DNA of 64,000 nt from CBDCZY01 sp965224745 (GTDB lineage Bacteria > Pseudomonadota > Gammaproteobacteria > Methylococcales > Methylomonadaceae). The position numbers and the translations under genes are program-made. How positions within the stretch are numbered: position 1 is the first letter of the stretch; every line of letters starts with the position of its first letter. The DNA lies in contig CBDCZY010000002.1 in the NCBI GenBank assembly GCA_965224745.1, forward strand, positions 744,001-808,000, written 5' to 3'. Below the pieces are notes generated by a model that saw only the letters and a program-made list of their open reading frames with translations, was not told the DNA's origin and did not search any database. Positions 39,096 to 48,879 of this stretch are shown here, piece by piece.

Positions 39096-39647
39096 ATGGG
39101 ACGACAATATTCTGAAATATCTGACAAACTGAAACAGTTTATCGAAGAGCAGAAAATATTTTTTGTTGCTACATCAACCGCTGATAGCAGGGTAAACGTG
39201 TCCCCAAAAGGCATGGATTCCTTGAAAGTTATAAATAAAGAAAGAATCGTTTGGTTAAACGTAACCGGTAGTGGAAATGAAACATCGGCTCATATCCAAG
39301 AAAATAGTCGAATGACTATAATGTTTGCTGCTTTCGAAGGAAAACCAATGATTCTGCGCCTTTATGGGCAGGCAAAAGTGATTCATAAAAATGATTCCGA
39401 ATGGGAAAGCTTGTTTTCGCTGTTCCAACCACTTCCTGGTGCACGGCAAATTTTTGACCTCGCCGTAGATGTAGTTCAAACCTCTTGTGGTATGGCTGTG
39501 CCTTTTTTCGATTATGTAGAAGAAAGAGAGCAGCTAAACAATTGGGCTCTTAAAAAGGGAGAAAAGGGTTTGACAGAATATTGGCAAGAAAAGAATCAAG
39601 AAAGTCTTGATGGCAGGCCAACGAATATTATGAGCAAAAATATCTAG
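39096..39647 (+). CDS. Pyridoxamine 5'-phosphate oxidase-like flavoprotein
   Basis: 183 residues with the FMN-binding split-barrel pattern: KIFFVATSTADSRVNVSPKG, IVWLNVTGSGNETSAHI, and RMTIMFAAFEGKPMILRLYG. These proteins bind FMN or F420 and often have redox or detoxifying roles; this type is usually annotated as a pyridoxamine 5'-phosphate oxidase family protein without proven PLP synthesis. It begins 18 nt after the TPR gene, probably in one operon. Confidence 0.8.
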   Translation: MGRQYSEISDKLKQFIEEQKIFFVATSTADSRVNVSPKGMDSLKVINKERIVWLNVTGSGNETSAHIQENSRMTIMFAAFEGKPMILRLYGQAKVIHKNDSEWESLFSLFQPLPGARQIFDLAVDVVQTSCGMAVPFFDYVEEREQLNNWALKKGEKGLTEYWQEKNQESLDGRPTNIMSKNI

Positions 39648-39817
39648 ACTGCTTGCCAAATATTATTTAAAGAAAATTTATGTAAATTCTCTACAAACAT
39701 TAAAATTTGCGAACCATTTTTCAACTTGCCTTCGACAGACCAACTATTTGCAATAAGCAAAAGTGAATTGGAAAACAGAAATACTATTTTTATGAAAGGC
39801 ATCCGAGAAAAAACAAC

Positions 39818-40201
39818 TCAATCGTATTTAATATACTTAAACCTGGGGTCGTCAGGCGTTCCTTCTAAAGAGCCATCTAACTTACCGGGTTGCCACATGA
39901 TAACGTCTTCAATTTTTTGGGCCAACTCAAAATCTTTATTGGTAACCCCTTTCGCCGCGTGGTTCATTAGTTTGACTATCACAAATGCATAACTGACCGA
40001 TAAATCAGGATGGTGGAATGCAGCTTCTGCCAAATGACCAACAGTATTCACCACCATTAAAGTTCCTTTCCAACCGCTGGTTTTATATTTCCGACGTATC
40101 CAACCCTTTTCTAAATACCAATGTGGTAGTTCTTCTTTCAAACGCTGTTCAACTTCCAGGTCTGAATAAATTTCTTCGTGTTTTTTATCTCGCCAACCCA
40201 T
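39818..40201 (-). CDS. phhB: Pterin-4a-carbinolamine dehydratase
   Basis: 127 residues. The catalytic block AAFHHPDLSVSYAFVIVKLMNH carries the H-H-P and following Tyr/His residues of the family, with the C-terminal GVTNKDFELAQKIED. It dehydrates 4a-hydroxytetrahydrobiopterin, recycling the cofactor for aromatic hydroxylases. An extra N-terminal stretch (MGWRDKKHEEIYSD) and a C-terminal tail (about 20 residues) are longer than the minimal enzyme. No hydroxylase gene is in the window. Confidence 0.85.
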   Translation of the reverse strand: MGWRDKKHEEIYSDLEVEQRLKEELPHWYLEKGWIRRKYKTSGWKGTLMVVNTVGHLAEAAFHHPDLSVSYAFVIVKLMNHAAKGVTNKDFELAQKIEDVIMWQPGKLDGSLEGTPDDPRFKYIKYD

Positions 40202-40285
40202 AAAATTTCTCCTGTTTTACCAAATCGACATTAAATGCAATATGCCCTTAATAATTTTCTATATATTAGATATTTCCATCAATTC

Positions 40286-41083
40286 CTAAGTATTTTTAAG
40301 ATACTCGACTTGAACAGATTGCTGCCAAAGTTTGGATATAACTTGATCTATACCGGAAGCAATCGAGCTGGATAAAAAAACGGCCTGGCCACCAGACCTT
40401 TCAGGATTTAACAATTGCTCCTCTTCCAGTCGCTTGGCCAGCTGTCTTGCAACAGCTGGGCCTGGCTCAATAATTTTAACTTTGGGGCCGGCTGCTTTAG
40501 CAATTTGATCGATTAAAAAAGGATAGTGAGTACAACCTAAAAGTATAATGTCAACCTGCTGCTCAAGCAAGGCGTTAGTATATTGCTGTACTAATGTTAC
40601 CGTTTGAGAGCTAGCAAAATCCCCTCGCTCCACTTGTTCCACTAACCCTGGGCATGCCTGTAACACAACCCGAACATGATCTTCGTAATGTTGTTTTAAC
40701 CGAGTAAATTTTTGACTTCGCAACGTCCGTCTGGTCGCCATAATACCGATAACGCCGCTTTCAGTGGAGGCTGCAGCTGGCTTGATTGCGGGTTCGATAC
40801 CAATAATCGGTAAACGAAATTCCTCCCTTAACGTCGCAATGGCATCAGCAGTGGCAGAGTTACACGCAACCACGATTGCTTTGGCACGCCTATCGACCAA
40901 ATAACGGGTTAAAGCAACCGCTCTAGCTGTAACATAATCAGCGGTTTTCTCGCCATAAGGCGCGTTCCCTGAATCGGCTATGTAAACTAAATTTTCGCCT
41001 GGTAATAAGGCTTTGATATGCTGCAAAACAGAAATGCCACCTACCCCCGAATCAAAAACCCCGATAGGTTGCAAACATTTCAT
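40286..41083 (-). CDS. murI: Glutamate racemase
   Basis: 265 residues from the ATG at 41083 (MKCLQPIGVFDSGVGG); 12 codons upstream are open but unlikely. The active-site motifs are FDSGVGG, APYGEK, VACNSATA with the first catalytic Cys, and LLGCTHYP with the second. It interconverts L- and D-glutamate for peptidoglycan. It is a housekeeping gene, so this part of the window is probably native chromosome. Confidence 0.93.
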   Translation of the reverse strand: MKCLQPIGVFDSGVGGISVLQHIKALLPGENLVYIADSGNAPYGEKTADYVTARAVALTRYLVDRRAKAIVVACNSATADAIATLREEFRLPIIGIEPAIKPAAASTESGVIGIMATRRTLRSQKFTRLKQHYEDHVRVVLQACPGLVEQVERGDFASSQTVTLVQQYTNALLEQQVDIILLGCTHYPFLIDQIAKAAGPKVKIIEPGPAVARQLAKRLEEEQLLNPERSGGQAVFLSSSIASGIDQVISKLWQQSVQVEYLKNT

Positions 41084-41161
41084 GCCGTATGAATAGAATT
41101 TCCAAAAAAGCAAAAACAAATCATGATTAGCCTAAATATTAGGATTTACCGGCTGATAAGT

Positions 41162-41476
41162 TCAGGCTAAAAAAGAACAACAATAATCGGTCGGCGCCCC
41201 AACTTTAACGTTAAATTTCGCTTTAGCCTGCACCTTAAATGTCTCACCACCAGATACTGCTTGCCATTGTTCTTCACCAGGTAACAACACCTCTAATTTT
41301 CCTTCACTAATTTCCATTAATTCAGCATCAGCAGTATTTAAGGTATATTCGCCTGGTAACATAAACCCTAAAGTTTTCTTAGAACCATCGGCAAACTCAA
41401 TGCTTCGGCTACCATCATTTCCATTAAAGTAAACATTGGCTTTTTTGATAACAGTAACATGGGTAAAAGAAGACAT
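41162..41476 (-). CDS. ppnP: Pyrimidine/purine nucleoside phosphorylase
   Basis: 104 residues, full length for the PpnP (DUF1255) cupin family: KANVYFNGNDGSRSIEF, TLGFMLPGEYTLNT and GGETFKVQAKAKFNVKV. It phosphorolyses diverse nucleosides. A Shine-Dalgarno-like AGGTGTCC precedes the ATG. It lies 78 nt upstream of murI on the same strand. Confidence 0.9.
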   Translation of the reverse strand: MSSFTHVTVIKKANVYFNGNDGSRSIEFADGSKKTLGFMLPGEYTLNTADAELMEISEGKLEVLLPGEEQWQAVSGGETFKVQAKAKFNVKVGAPTDYCCSFLA

Positions 41477-41700
41477 AGGACACCTAAGATATTAAAAAAA
41501 CAGCGTAAGAAAACCATTAACACGCTCTCATTTCGCGTTAACAGAACCGAATATACTGGGAAAGCCCACTCATCATACCAGATTGATTGCTGCCAACTCT
41601 GCAAGGTCTCGCATTAACTCGTGGACTAAAATGACCTACTCCCAGCCGGTAACAAACAAAGAACGCTGTCATTAAATAGTTCTTCTTTTATAGACAGTAA

Positions 41701-41859
41701 GGAGCGAGGATTTAATAATATCCGGAAGTTTGGCGCAGGATTTTTGTTCGTATTCAAGGCGTAGAAACAGGCGCATAGCACGCTACGCAACTGTTTCTAC
41801 AACGTGGAAGACGGACAAAAAGACAAGTCAAGATGCGGATATTATTAAATCCTCGCTCC
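41701..41859. repeat. MITE family B, copy 3
   Basis: 159 bp with perfect 24-bp terminal repeats starting GGAGCGAGGATTTAA, flanked by TAA (41698-41700 and 41860-41862). It is the best-preserved copy and ends 17 bp before the stop of the membrane protein gene at 41877. Confidence 0.9.
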
Positions 41860-41876
41860 TAAGTAAAAAACACCCC

Positions 41877-42305
41877 TTAACAACATAAAAAAAACAGTAC
41901 AATACCGCTAACACTTAGCAAAATAAAACCCATCCATTTTACTTTCCCGGTCTTTGATAACTGCTGGTAGTAAAGCCCAATTTGGTTCTTTTGGTAACCA
42001 CTGTGAAAGCTAAAATGAGCCCTAAACTTTCGATAAATTTTGGGTAGTAGCCAAGCTATCCAACCACCGAACATCACCACAAAAGTCATCATTAAATAAA
42101 ACACGATCACTTCTGTTTGACGCCTTTCCGTGTCAAAGGTAAGTTCTACCAAACTATCCAACCCACTCTCAATAAGTTCATAACCGAACATAAGCACATC
42201 GAAGAGCAGCTCAAAAATGATGTCATAAAAAAACACGCCGACACCAATCAGCAAGCTAAAGATAAAAAACATATTTTTCAAAGGATTCTGCATTTCAATT
42301 GACAA
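41877..42305 (-). CDS. Small integral membrane protein, unknown
   Basis: 142 residues. Three hydrophobic helices (residues about 12-32, 64-88 and 124-141) are separated by charged loops, the first carrying FDVLMFGYELIESG. No family was recognised. It is divergent from oxyR, sharing an intergenic region of about 110 nt. Confidence 0.6.
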   Translation of the reverse strand: MSIEMQNPLKNMFFIFSLLIGVGVFFYDIIFELLFDVLMFGYELIESGLDSLVELTFDTERRQTEVIVFYLMMTFVVMFGGWIAWLLPKIYRKFRAHFSFHSGYQKNQIGLYYQQLSKTGKVKWMGFILLSVSGIVLFFLCC

Positions 42306-42415
42306 GAGATGGGTTGCTTATGTGGAGGTGAGAATTCATTATATTGAATAATCTATAAGTACTAATGGAATAATCGAATTTATTACCAAAATTTGGGGAA
42401 AACTGATGGAGCAAT

Positions 42416-43291
42416 ATGAATATTCGTGATCTCAATTATCTGGTCGCAGTAGCCGATCTTCGCAGTTTCGTCCAAGCTGCAGAACGGTGCTTTGTTAGCC
42501 AACCGACTTTGAGTACACAAATCAAAAAATTGGAAAATAGTTTAGGCATCCAGATTTTCGAGCGCACTAACAAAAAAGTATTACCGACTGAACCAGGCGA
42601 ACAGATCATTGCATCAGCCCGGCTCGTATTGAGAGAAATCGACACGATCAAAGAAATAGCCGCCTTGGCTCAAGATCCGCTTGTAGGAAACTTTCGCTTG
42701 GGCGCGTTTCCTACGCTATCCACCTATATTTTTCCAAGCCTCGTACCCCTCATCAAGCAACACCTTCCTAAAATTAGACTAATCCTGATTGAAGAAAAGA
42801 CCGATCTTCTGATAGATCAACTTAACCAAGGGAAACTAGATGCTGCATTACTTGCCCTGCCCATCTCCAATGAGTTTTTAGAATCACAAAGATTATTTGA
42901 TGATGAGTTTAAGCTGGCTGTAGCACCAGACCATCCTTTGGCTGACAAAAAGTCGATTAATTCATCAGTTTTGCAACGGGAGTCATTATTACTGTTAACG
43001 GAAGGTCACTGCCTAAGAGATCAAGCATTGGCAGTTTGTAAAATGAATGGCGCTGAAGAGCAGGACGTTAGAGCAACCGGCTTGGAAACGTTAAGGCAAA
43101 TGGTTCGAGCCGGAACCGGAATTACTTTGATGCCAAACATTGCAATACGCGAGCATGAGGACGCAATTTGCTATATTCCTTTTACCCATCCTGTTCCGCA
43201 CCGCACGATAGGGTTAGTTTGGCGTAAAACCAGTTCTAGACGACAAATTATCCATCGATTAACCGAGTTACTAATAACCGCAAAACATTGA
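42416..43291 (+). CDS. oxyR: Hydrogen peroxide sensor OxyR
   Basis: 291 residues of LysR type. The HTH is at residues about 18-37 (FVQAAERCFVSQPTLSTQIK). The redox Cys pair lies in TEGHCLRDQALAVC, at residues 199 and 208, the positions of the E. coli disulfide switch. It should activate peroxide-defence genes. The peroxiredoxin and glutathione reductase genes directly downstream are the obvious targets, although a MITE now lies between. Confidence 0.93.
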   Translation: MNIRDLNYLVAVADLRSFVQAAERCFVSQPTLSTQIKKLENSLGIQIFERTNKKVLPTEPGEQIIASARLVLREIDTIKEIAALAQDPLVGNFRLGAFPTLSTYIFPSLVPLIKQHLPKIRLILIEEKTDLLIDQLNQGKLDAALLALPISNEFLESQRLFDDEFKLAVAPDHPLADKKSINSSVLQRESLLLLTEGHCLRDQALAVCKMNGAEEQDVRATGLETLRQMVRAGTGITLMPNIAIREHEDAICYIPFTHPVPHRTIGLVWRKTSSRRQIIHRLTELLITAKH

Positions 43292-43419
43292 TATATATTA
43301 TTTATTGATGTTATCAATGATGCCTATAAAAACAATCAATTTTTATTACATGCATTTTGCTTCTAAGCTATCAATCACGTTGTACATGAACTAACCCATT
43401 AACTTGTTTGGAGCAACTA

Positions 43420-43585
43420 ATTCTACTTTGTCAGATTAACAATAAGGCCGTCATACTCGTCGGGAACGGGTATCCAGCGCCACGGATGGCAAGCTTAAAT
43501 TCATCCATGAAGTCTGGATTCCGGCAATCCCTGCCGGAATGACGATCTTTGAAAAAATGAATGATGTAATCTGACAAAGTAGAAC
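43420..43585. repeat. MITE family A, copy 2
   Basis: 166 bp between TA flanks (43418-43419 and 43586-43587), nearly identical to copy 1. It lies in the oxyR-peroxiredoxin spacer, 32 bp upstream of the peroxiredoxin ATG, where the OxyR-controlled promoter would be expected. Confidence 0.9.
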
Positions 43586-43617
43586 TAAGCAACCTTAAAC
43601 TTTATAGGAGCAAACCA

Positions 43618-44142
43618 ATGACAGCATCAGTCCCTCAAGTTATTTTTAAAACTCGCGTTCGCGACGAAAGTATTGGAGGCGATAACCCTTTTCGCTGGCA
43701 AGATGTCAGCACCAATGAAATTTTTAAGGGAAAAAAAATCGTGGTGTTCGCCTTGCCTGGCGCGTTCACACCCACCTGTTCCAGTACACATTTACCTGGG
43801 TTCGAAGCGAAGTATCAACAATTAATTGAACTTGGCGTTGATGAAGTTTACTGTTTGAGCGTCAATGATGCTTTCACCATGTTCCAATGGGCAAAAAATC
43901 TTGATGTTAAACAAGTAAAAATGTTGCCGGATGGAAATGGTGAATTCACTACTGGTATGGGCATGCTAGTCAGTAAAGAAAACCTCGGTTTCGGCTCACG
44001 TTCTTGGCGCTATGCTATGGTGGTAAACGATGGCAACATTGAAAAATTATTCAGCGAGCCAGGTAAAACAGACAATTGCCCAGATGACCCATTTGTAGCC
44101 AGTGATGCTGACTCGGTATTAGCTTATTTAAACGACCAGTAA
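43618..44142 (+). CDS. Peroxiredoxin, Prx5 type
   Basis: 174 residues with the redoxin motif PGAFTPTCSSTHLPGF; the peroxidatic Cys is residue 54. A second Cys follows at 79 (VYCLSV) and another near the C-terminus (DNCPDDP). It reduces peroxides using glutathione or thioredoxin. Many relatives carry a C-terminal glutaredoxin domain; this one does not. AGGAGCAAACC precedes the ATG. The order oxyR, peroxiredoxin, glutathione reductase makes a logical peroxide-response set. Confidence 0.9.
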   Translation: MTASVPQVIFKTRVRDESIGGDNPFRWQDVSTNEIFKGKKIVVFALPGAFTPTCSSTHLPGFEAKYQQLIELGVDEVYCLSVNDAFTMFQWAKNLDVKQVKMLPDGNGEFTTGMGMLVSKENLGFGSRSWRYAMVVNDGNIEKLFSEPGKTDNCPDDPFVASDADSVLAYLNDQ

Positions 44143-44152
44143 AAAACCATTT

Positions 44153-44181
44153 AGCGGTTCAGTATTCAGAGCTGAACCGCT
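44153..44181 (+). terminator. Intrinsic terminator after peroxiredoxin
   Basis: The 10-bp arms AGCGGTTCAG and CTGAACCGCT with a 9-nt loop are followed by TTCTC. The T tract is short, so termination may be partial and allow readthrough into gor. Confidence 0.6.
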
Positions 44182-45481
44182 TTCTCAGCATAACTAGACT
44201 TACTTTAGGAGATATCTCTGATGTCCATTTATGATTATGATTTAATCGTTATAGGCGCAGGTTCTGGAGGTGTTCGAGCTGCCCGCATGGCAGCTCAACG
44301 AGGTGCAAATGTAGCCATCGTGGAAAATCGTTATCTTGGAGGCACTTGCGTCAACGTTGGCTGTGTCCCTAAAAAACTATTAGTCTATGCCTCCCAATTC
44401 AACGAAGAATTTCATGCCGCACGGGGGTTTGGCTGGTCATTGGGTAAACCTTCTTTTAATTGGTCACAATTCCTCTCGCAGAAAAACCAGGAAATAGAGC
44501 GTTTACAAGGTGTTTATCAGCGCTTACTGGAAGATAGTGAAGCGACGATTATTGACGGTAAAGGTCGCATCCTTGACCCTCATACCGTATCCGTAAACGA
44601 CCAAAGCTATAGAGCAAAGCATATTTTGATAGCGACCGGAGGCTGGCCATCGGTACCCGATATTTTGGGAAACCAGTATGCGGTAACGTCAAATGAAATG
44701 TTTTTTCTGGAACAACTGCCTGAACGAATCATCATAGTGGGTGGCGGTTATATTGCAGTAGAATTTGCCAGCATCATGAACGGCCTGGGTGTTTCTACAA
44801 CAGTATGTCATCGTGGTGATAAATTGCTCCGTGGATTTGATGAAGACCTTCGTGACTTCCTAGCGCATGAAATGACCCAAAAAGGAATCCAATTAATTTT
44901 CAATAGCACGGTACAAAGTATTGAACAAAACAGTCCTCACATCACCGCAAATATTAGTGACGGACGTAAAATTGACACCGATTTATTATTATTCGCAACC
45001 GGCAGAGCACCTAACACAAGCGGCTTAGGGTTGGAATCGGTAAACGTTGATATAGACGAAAATGGAGCAATACAAGTCAATGCTGACTATCAAACCAATG
45101 TGCCATCCATCTATGCTTTGGGTGATGTAACCAATCGCGTCAATTTAACGCCCGTCGCTACCGCCGAAGCTATGGCACTGGTTGATCATTTGTTTGGCAA
45201 CCAGAAAGGATCGGTTAGCTACGATACTATCCCTACCGCAGTATTCAGTCAGCCTAATATAGCAACCGTTGGTCTTACAGAAAGCGAAGCTCGCAAGCAC
45301 TATCAAGATATCGATGTTTATCTTTCCACGTTCAAACCTTTAAAACATAGCATATCAGGCCTGGATGAAAAAACGTTAATCAAACTTATTGTCGCGAGAA
45401 GTGCGTATTCTGGTGATCATGAACACCGATTCTGGCCATCGTGAACACTTCCCTTGTCCACGCATTGGATTCAGGTTATTT

Positions 45482-46237
45482 TTACCCTAAGTGTTCACCA
45501 TCAGTCAAATTTGACTGTGTTTTTCGCATAGATTCTCCTTTTAATTTGATGCGATGTGCGTTGTGCATGAGCCGATCCAAAATAGCATCAGCCAGTGTAT
45601 TGTCACCAATAGATTGATACCATTGATCCGTAGGTAATTGACTGATCATAATGGTGGATGCACTTTCGTAACGATCATCCATAATTTCCATTAAATCATT
45701 ACGTTGTGCTGCTTTTAATGGCTCAAGCCCCCAATCGTCTATAATCAGACAATCCAGTTTGGCTAATGTTTGTAGAGCCTTGCTGTAAGTTCCATCTGCT
45801 TTTGCCTGAGTGAGTTCCAGCATTAACCGTGACAGTCGGTAATATTTCACGCTATAGCCTTTCATACAGGCAGTATGTCCCAACGCACAAGCAATATAGG
45901 TTTTACCGCTGCCACAAGGCCCAGTAATGAGTATGTTTTGTGATTTATTCAGCCAATCGCAATGTAACAGTGAAGCCATCATGGATTGTTTCAGTCCTCT
46001 GGGATGCTGATAATCAATGGCATTGCTGTTGGCTGCCAGTTTTAATTTAGCGGCTTTGAGTAAGCGCTGCTGTTTTCTATTTTCTCTGTCTTGATATTCA
46101 CTATCCGCTAATAATTGCAGCCGTTCCTCAAAGGGTAATCCTTCATAGGTATTAGGCTGTTCTATCTGGCTAACCAATGCATTAGCCATGCCTGATAATT
46201 TCAGCTGCCTGAGTTGTGTTATGGTTTGTTCCAACAT
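45482..46237 (-). CDS. istB: IS21 helper ATPase IstB
   Basis: 251 residues, AAA+ DnaC-like. Walker A is GPCGSGKTYIA and Walker B is CLIIDDWGLEP; arginine-rich sensor residues follow in LDRLMHNAHRI. It stimulates IstA transposition and target selection. It follows istA by 23 nt in the same orientation. It is intact. Confidence 0.92.
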   Translation of the reverse strand: MLEQTITQLRQLKLSGMANALVSQIEQPNTYEGLPFEERLQLLADSEYQDRENRKQQRLLKAAKLKLAANSNAIDYQHPRGLKQSMMASLLHCDWLNKSQNILITGPCGSGKTYIACALGHTACMKGYSVKYYRLSRLMLELTQAKADGTYSKALQTLAKLDCLIIDDWGLEPLKAAQRNDLMEIMDDRYESASTIMISQLPTDQWYQSIGDNTLADAILDRLMHNAHRIKLKGESMRKTQSNLTDGEHLG

Positions 46238-46260
46238 AATTAATCTCGCTTGTCATTCTA

Positions 46261-47817
46261 TTAGTGAAAACTTTCTGGGCCACGGATGTTTTTATGGGCT
46301 TGAGGCAAGGCAGGCAGCGACTCTTTGTTTTCTGTCAGTAATTGATCTTGATTACTCCGCAAAATATCTTTGATGTGTTTAAGTTTGTATAAGTTGTTTT
46401 TGTTAGCAATCAAACACGCCTTATTTAATCGTTCAGCAGGATAACTTCGGGAGAGATTGAGTAATCCCAGGCAGACTCTATAAGCCTGCTCTGGATGTTG
46501 TCGTTGATTAAGCACCGTTTTAACCCAAAGCAAGACTTCATCGCCGATGTCTTTTGCCCAGTCCATTAATCGACCCGGTGTCCACTGATGATGCTTTTCA
46601 TGTTTAACAGGCATATGCTCTGCTACGGTGGTCATGCCAGAATGATATTTTCTAGCGTGGCTGGTTATGCGTTTGTTGTGGAAGTAGAGCTCAATCACAT
46701 ATTCTTTGGCATGAATCGCAAGCTTTTCACCGACCAGATGATGCGGAACGGAGTAAAAATGATCGTCATAGCGAATATGATAATCAATATTGACTTTGAC
46801 CGTTTTAATCTCGGTATATTGATAAGTCTGCTTAGGTAGCGGCAAGAGAGCGGGCTTATCTATGGATTCAAACCATTGTTGTCGTGAGCCTTTCAGCTGT
46901 TTAAACGGCTTATTATTCACCTCTTCTAATAGTGCTTTAATGCAGTGGTTTAATTCTTCCAAAGAGAAAAAAGTATGGTGTCGTAGTCTGGCCAGTATCC
47001 AGCGTTCTATGATTTGTACACCGACTTCAGCCTTGGCTTTATCTTTGGGTTTTAACGGTCTGGCAGGCACTAGTGCAGTACCATAATGTGCGGCAAGTTG
47101 TTGGTAAGAAGGATTGATTTCTGGATCATAACGACAGGCTTTAGTGACTGCACTTTTCAAATTATCTGGAACCACCATCGTAGGCACGCCACCGATGAAG
47201 TTAAAAGCTCTGACATGACTGTTAATCCAGTCAGGTAGTTTTTGACTCCATGTCGCTTCACAAAAGGTGTAATTGGAAGCGCCTAAAACAGCAACGAATA
47301 TCTGAGCAGTTTTGATTTCTCCTGTGCTGTTACTGACAATAGGCACGGTTTGACCTGCATAATCTACAAACAGCTTTTCACCAGCCTTGTGGGTTTGACG
47401 CATGGAACGTCTTTGTTTTTTTTGCCAGTCTTGGTACAACGTGCAATATTGCGAGTAACTGTAGCAGCGATTAGGGTAGTGCTGGGTATACTCTTCCCAT
47501 AGCAGCAGTTTAGTCACACCTTTACGTTTAAGTTCCTGGTATACCTCAACCCAGTTAGGCAACTGAAATTGATCGGATGGTCGGGTATCCGATTCAGGAT
47601 AAAACTGACCGGCCAGTTGTTGATCATCAAGTTGCTCTATGGCTTTCCAATCCAGCCCCATTTCTTCCGCTTTACGGGTGACTTTTTGTATGGCTCCCAG
47701 ACTTAATTTAAGACTGTCTCTGATCTGACGCATGCTGAGGTCAGCATGTAATCGAAGTCGTAGTACTTCGCGTAATTTTCGCATTGATATTCTCTGTGTT
47801 GGCATCACCTGTCCCAA
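46261..47817 (-). CDS. istA: IS21 transposase IstA
   Basis: 518 residues. N-terminal HTH (RLHADLSMRQIRDSLKLSLGA, residues about 22-42). The DDE core has D in LFVDYAGQTVPI, D in VVPDNLKSAV and E in KAKAEVGVQI. The C-terminal beta-barrel and basic tail are present. The reading frame is complete, so the element may still move. Confidence 0.92.
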   Translation of the reverse strand: MGQVMPTQRISMRKLREVLRLRLHADLSMRQIRDSLKLSLGAIQKVTRKAEEMGLDWKAIEQLDDQQLAGQFYPESDTRPSDQFQLPNWVEVYQELKRKGVTKLLLWEEYTQHYPNRCYSYSQYCTLYQDWQKKQRRSMRQTHKAGEKLFVDYAGQTVPIVSNSTGEIKTAQIFVAVLGASNYTFCEATWSQKLPDWINSHVRAFNFIGGVPTMVVPDNLKSAVTKACRYDPEINPSYQQLAAHYGTALVPARPLKPKDKAKAEVGVQIIERWILARLRHHTFFSLEELNHCIKALLEEVNNKPFKQLKGSRQQWFESIDKPALLPLPKQTYQYTEIKTVKVNIDYHIRYDDHFYSVPHHLVGEKLAIHAKEYVIELYFHNKRITSHARKYHSGMTTVAEHMPVKHEKHHQWTPGRLMDWAKDIGDEVLLWVKTVLNQRQHPEQAYRVCLGLLNLSRSYPAERLNKACLIANKNNLYKLKHIKDILRSNQDQLLTENKESLPALPQAHKNIRGPESFH

Positions 47818-48381
47818 TTAAAATCAGGTAGGTTAGCAATGGACAATAATCAATGTGTGGAAAGGATTCTGATTGATCGTGAACACCGATTCTGGAAAAA
47901 CAGCAAAAGTGTTCACCATCAAATCAGAATTAGCGTTCACTATGAACCAGAATAGGTGTTCACGATGCATCAGAATCAGTGTTCACGTTGAGCCAGAATA
48001 TGCAAGAAGCACAGATCGTGTGGTAGGTGTTCATATGGTAGGTTCAGATGCAGGCGAAATCATACAAGGTATGGCGGTAGCTTTAAAAGCTGGCGCCACT
48101 AAAACAATATTTGATTCTACGATCGGCATTCACCCGACCACCGCAGAGGAATTTGTAACTATGCGTCAAAAAACACGGTAAAAGAATTAGGAGATCAGAC
48201 ATTGATATAATACTTTTTATAGGGTATTTTCTCTCTCTCTAATGATGTGCTGTCATTTATAAACCGCTTACTCACTCCAGAAAATTAGCCTCGCTGCTGG
48301 AGTGAAACGCTTCAATATAGACTGAAAAATATCGATTGTATTTGTTGCTACATTCCCTAGTTCTTAGTCGCTCATAGACAA

Positions 48382-48723
48382 TTAGCGAACAGATGAATTT
48401 AACAAATAATTCTTCGACAAATAGTCCAAAATTTGCCGTTCGATATCTTTATCCAGTTGCCATTGACCTATTTTTTGCATTTTCTTGATGATTTGGGACC
48501 AGCTACCACGCTCGCCCCGGTACTCAATTATTCTTTTGCCTGTATGACAACCTATGCAATAAGCATCCACAATTTTATAGCCTTTAGCAATAATGAGCCC
48601 TGTTTTTTGATCCAGAATGGGGGCTTCAGCTAACCCTGAAACTGGAAAAGCTATGAGAACAAATATGACGATTTTGATCGTATAATATGTTTTGGATACA
48701 GCTAATAGGATTAAATTCCTCAT
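48382..48723 (-). CDS. Small monoheme cytochrome c
   Basis: 113 residues with an N-terminal signal/anchor (residues about 14-32, ending GLAEA) and heme motif CIGCH at about residue 56. Short helical regions surround it (WSQIIKKMQKIGQWQL, ERQILDYLSKNY), a compact class I-like fold. It probably carries electrons in the periplasm; the partner is unknown. It converges with gor. Confidence 0.75.
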   Translation of the reverse strand: MRNLILLAVSKTYYTIKIVIFVLIAFPVSGLAEAPILDQKTGLIIAKGYKIVDAYCIGCHTGKRIIEYRGERGSWSQIIKKMQKIGQWQLDKDIERQILDYLSKNYLLNSSVR

Positions 48724-48807
48724 TGACCCATGGTATTGTTACCGCTCTTCAACCAAAAAACCATTGCTCAATAAGAATGGAAAATGACTTTCCAAAACAA
48801 CTGAAAC

Positions 48808-48879
48808 CTATTGATGATCTGAATCAGATTTATCCATATAGGCATACCTGGCTCTTGTATCAACCAAAATATTTTTCAT
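48808..48879 (-). pseudogene. PIN-domain toxin N-terminal remnant
   Basis: 23 codons, MKNILVDTRARYAYMDKSDS, then a stop. This is the start of a PIN toxin with its first catalytic Asp. Its ATG overlaps the stop of the antitoxin remnant (ATGA). A sister remnant with nearly the same peptide lies at 60410-60481. Confidence 0.55.

Larger units (their letters stand above)
45402..48004 (-). mobile_element. IS21-family element (first)
   Basis: The ends TGCGTATTCTGG and CCAGAATATGCA are followed inward by several copies of an ATTCTGG-n-GTGAACAC-type repeat, the multiple transposase-binding sites of IS21. An exact 5-bp AGAAG duplication flanks it (45397-45401 and 48005-48009). It is 2603 bp and carries istA and istB on the minus strand. 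It interrupts gor. Confidence 0.92.
44221..48181 (+). pseudogene. gor: Glutathione reductase, split by IS21
   Basis: Pieces 44221-45401 and 48010-48181 join in frame when the IS21 element and one AGAAG duplication are removed (...IVARS-TDRVVG...), giving 450 residues, the normal length. The FAD motif is GAGSGG, the redox disulfide GGTCVNVGCVPKK (C43, C48), and the NADPH motif GGGYIAVEFAS with Arg-containing HRGDKLLRGF. The C-terminal catalytic HPTTAEE lies in the distal piece, so the truncated protein cannot be active. A GGAGA Shine-Dalgarno precedes the ATG. Loss of gor should affect glutathione recycling unless another copy exists. Confidence 0.9.
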
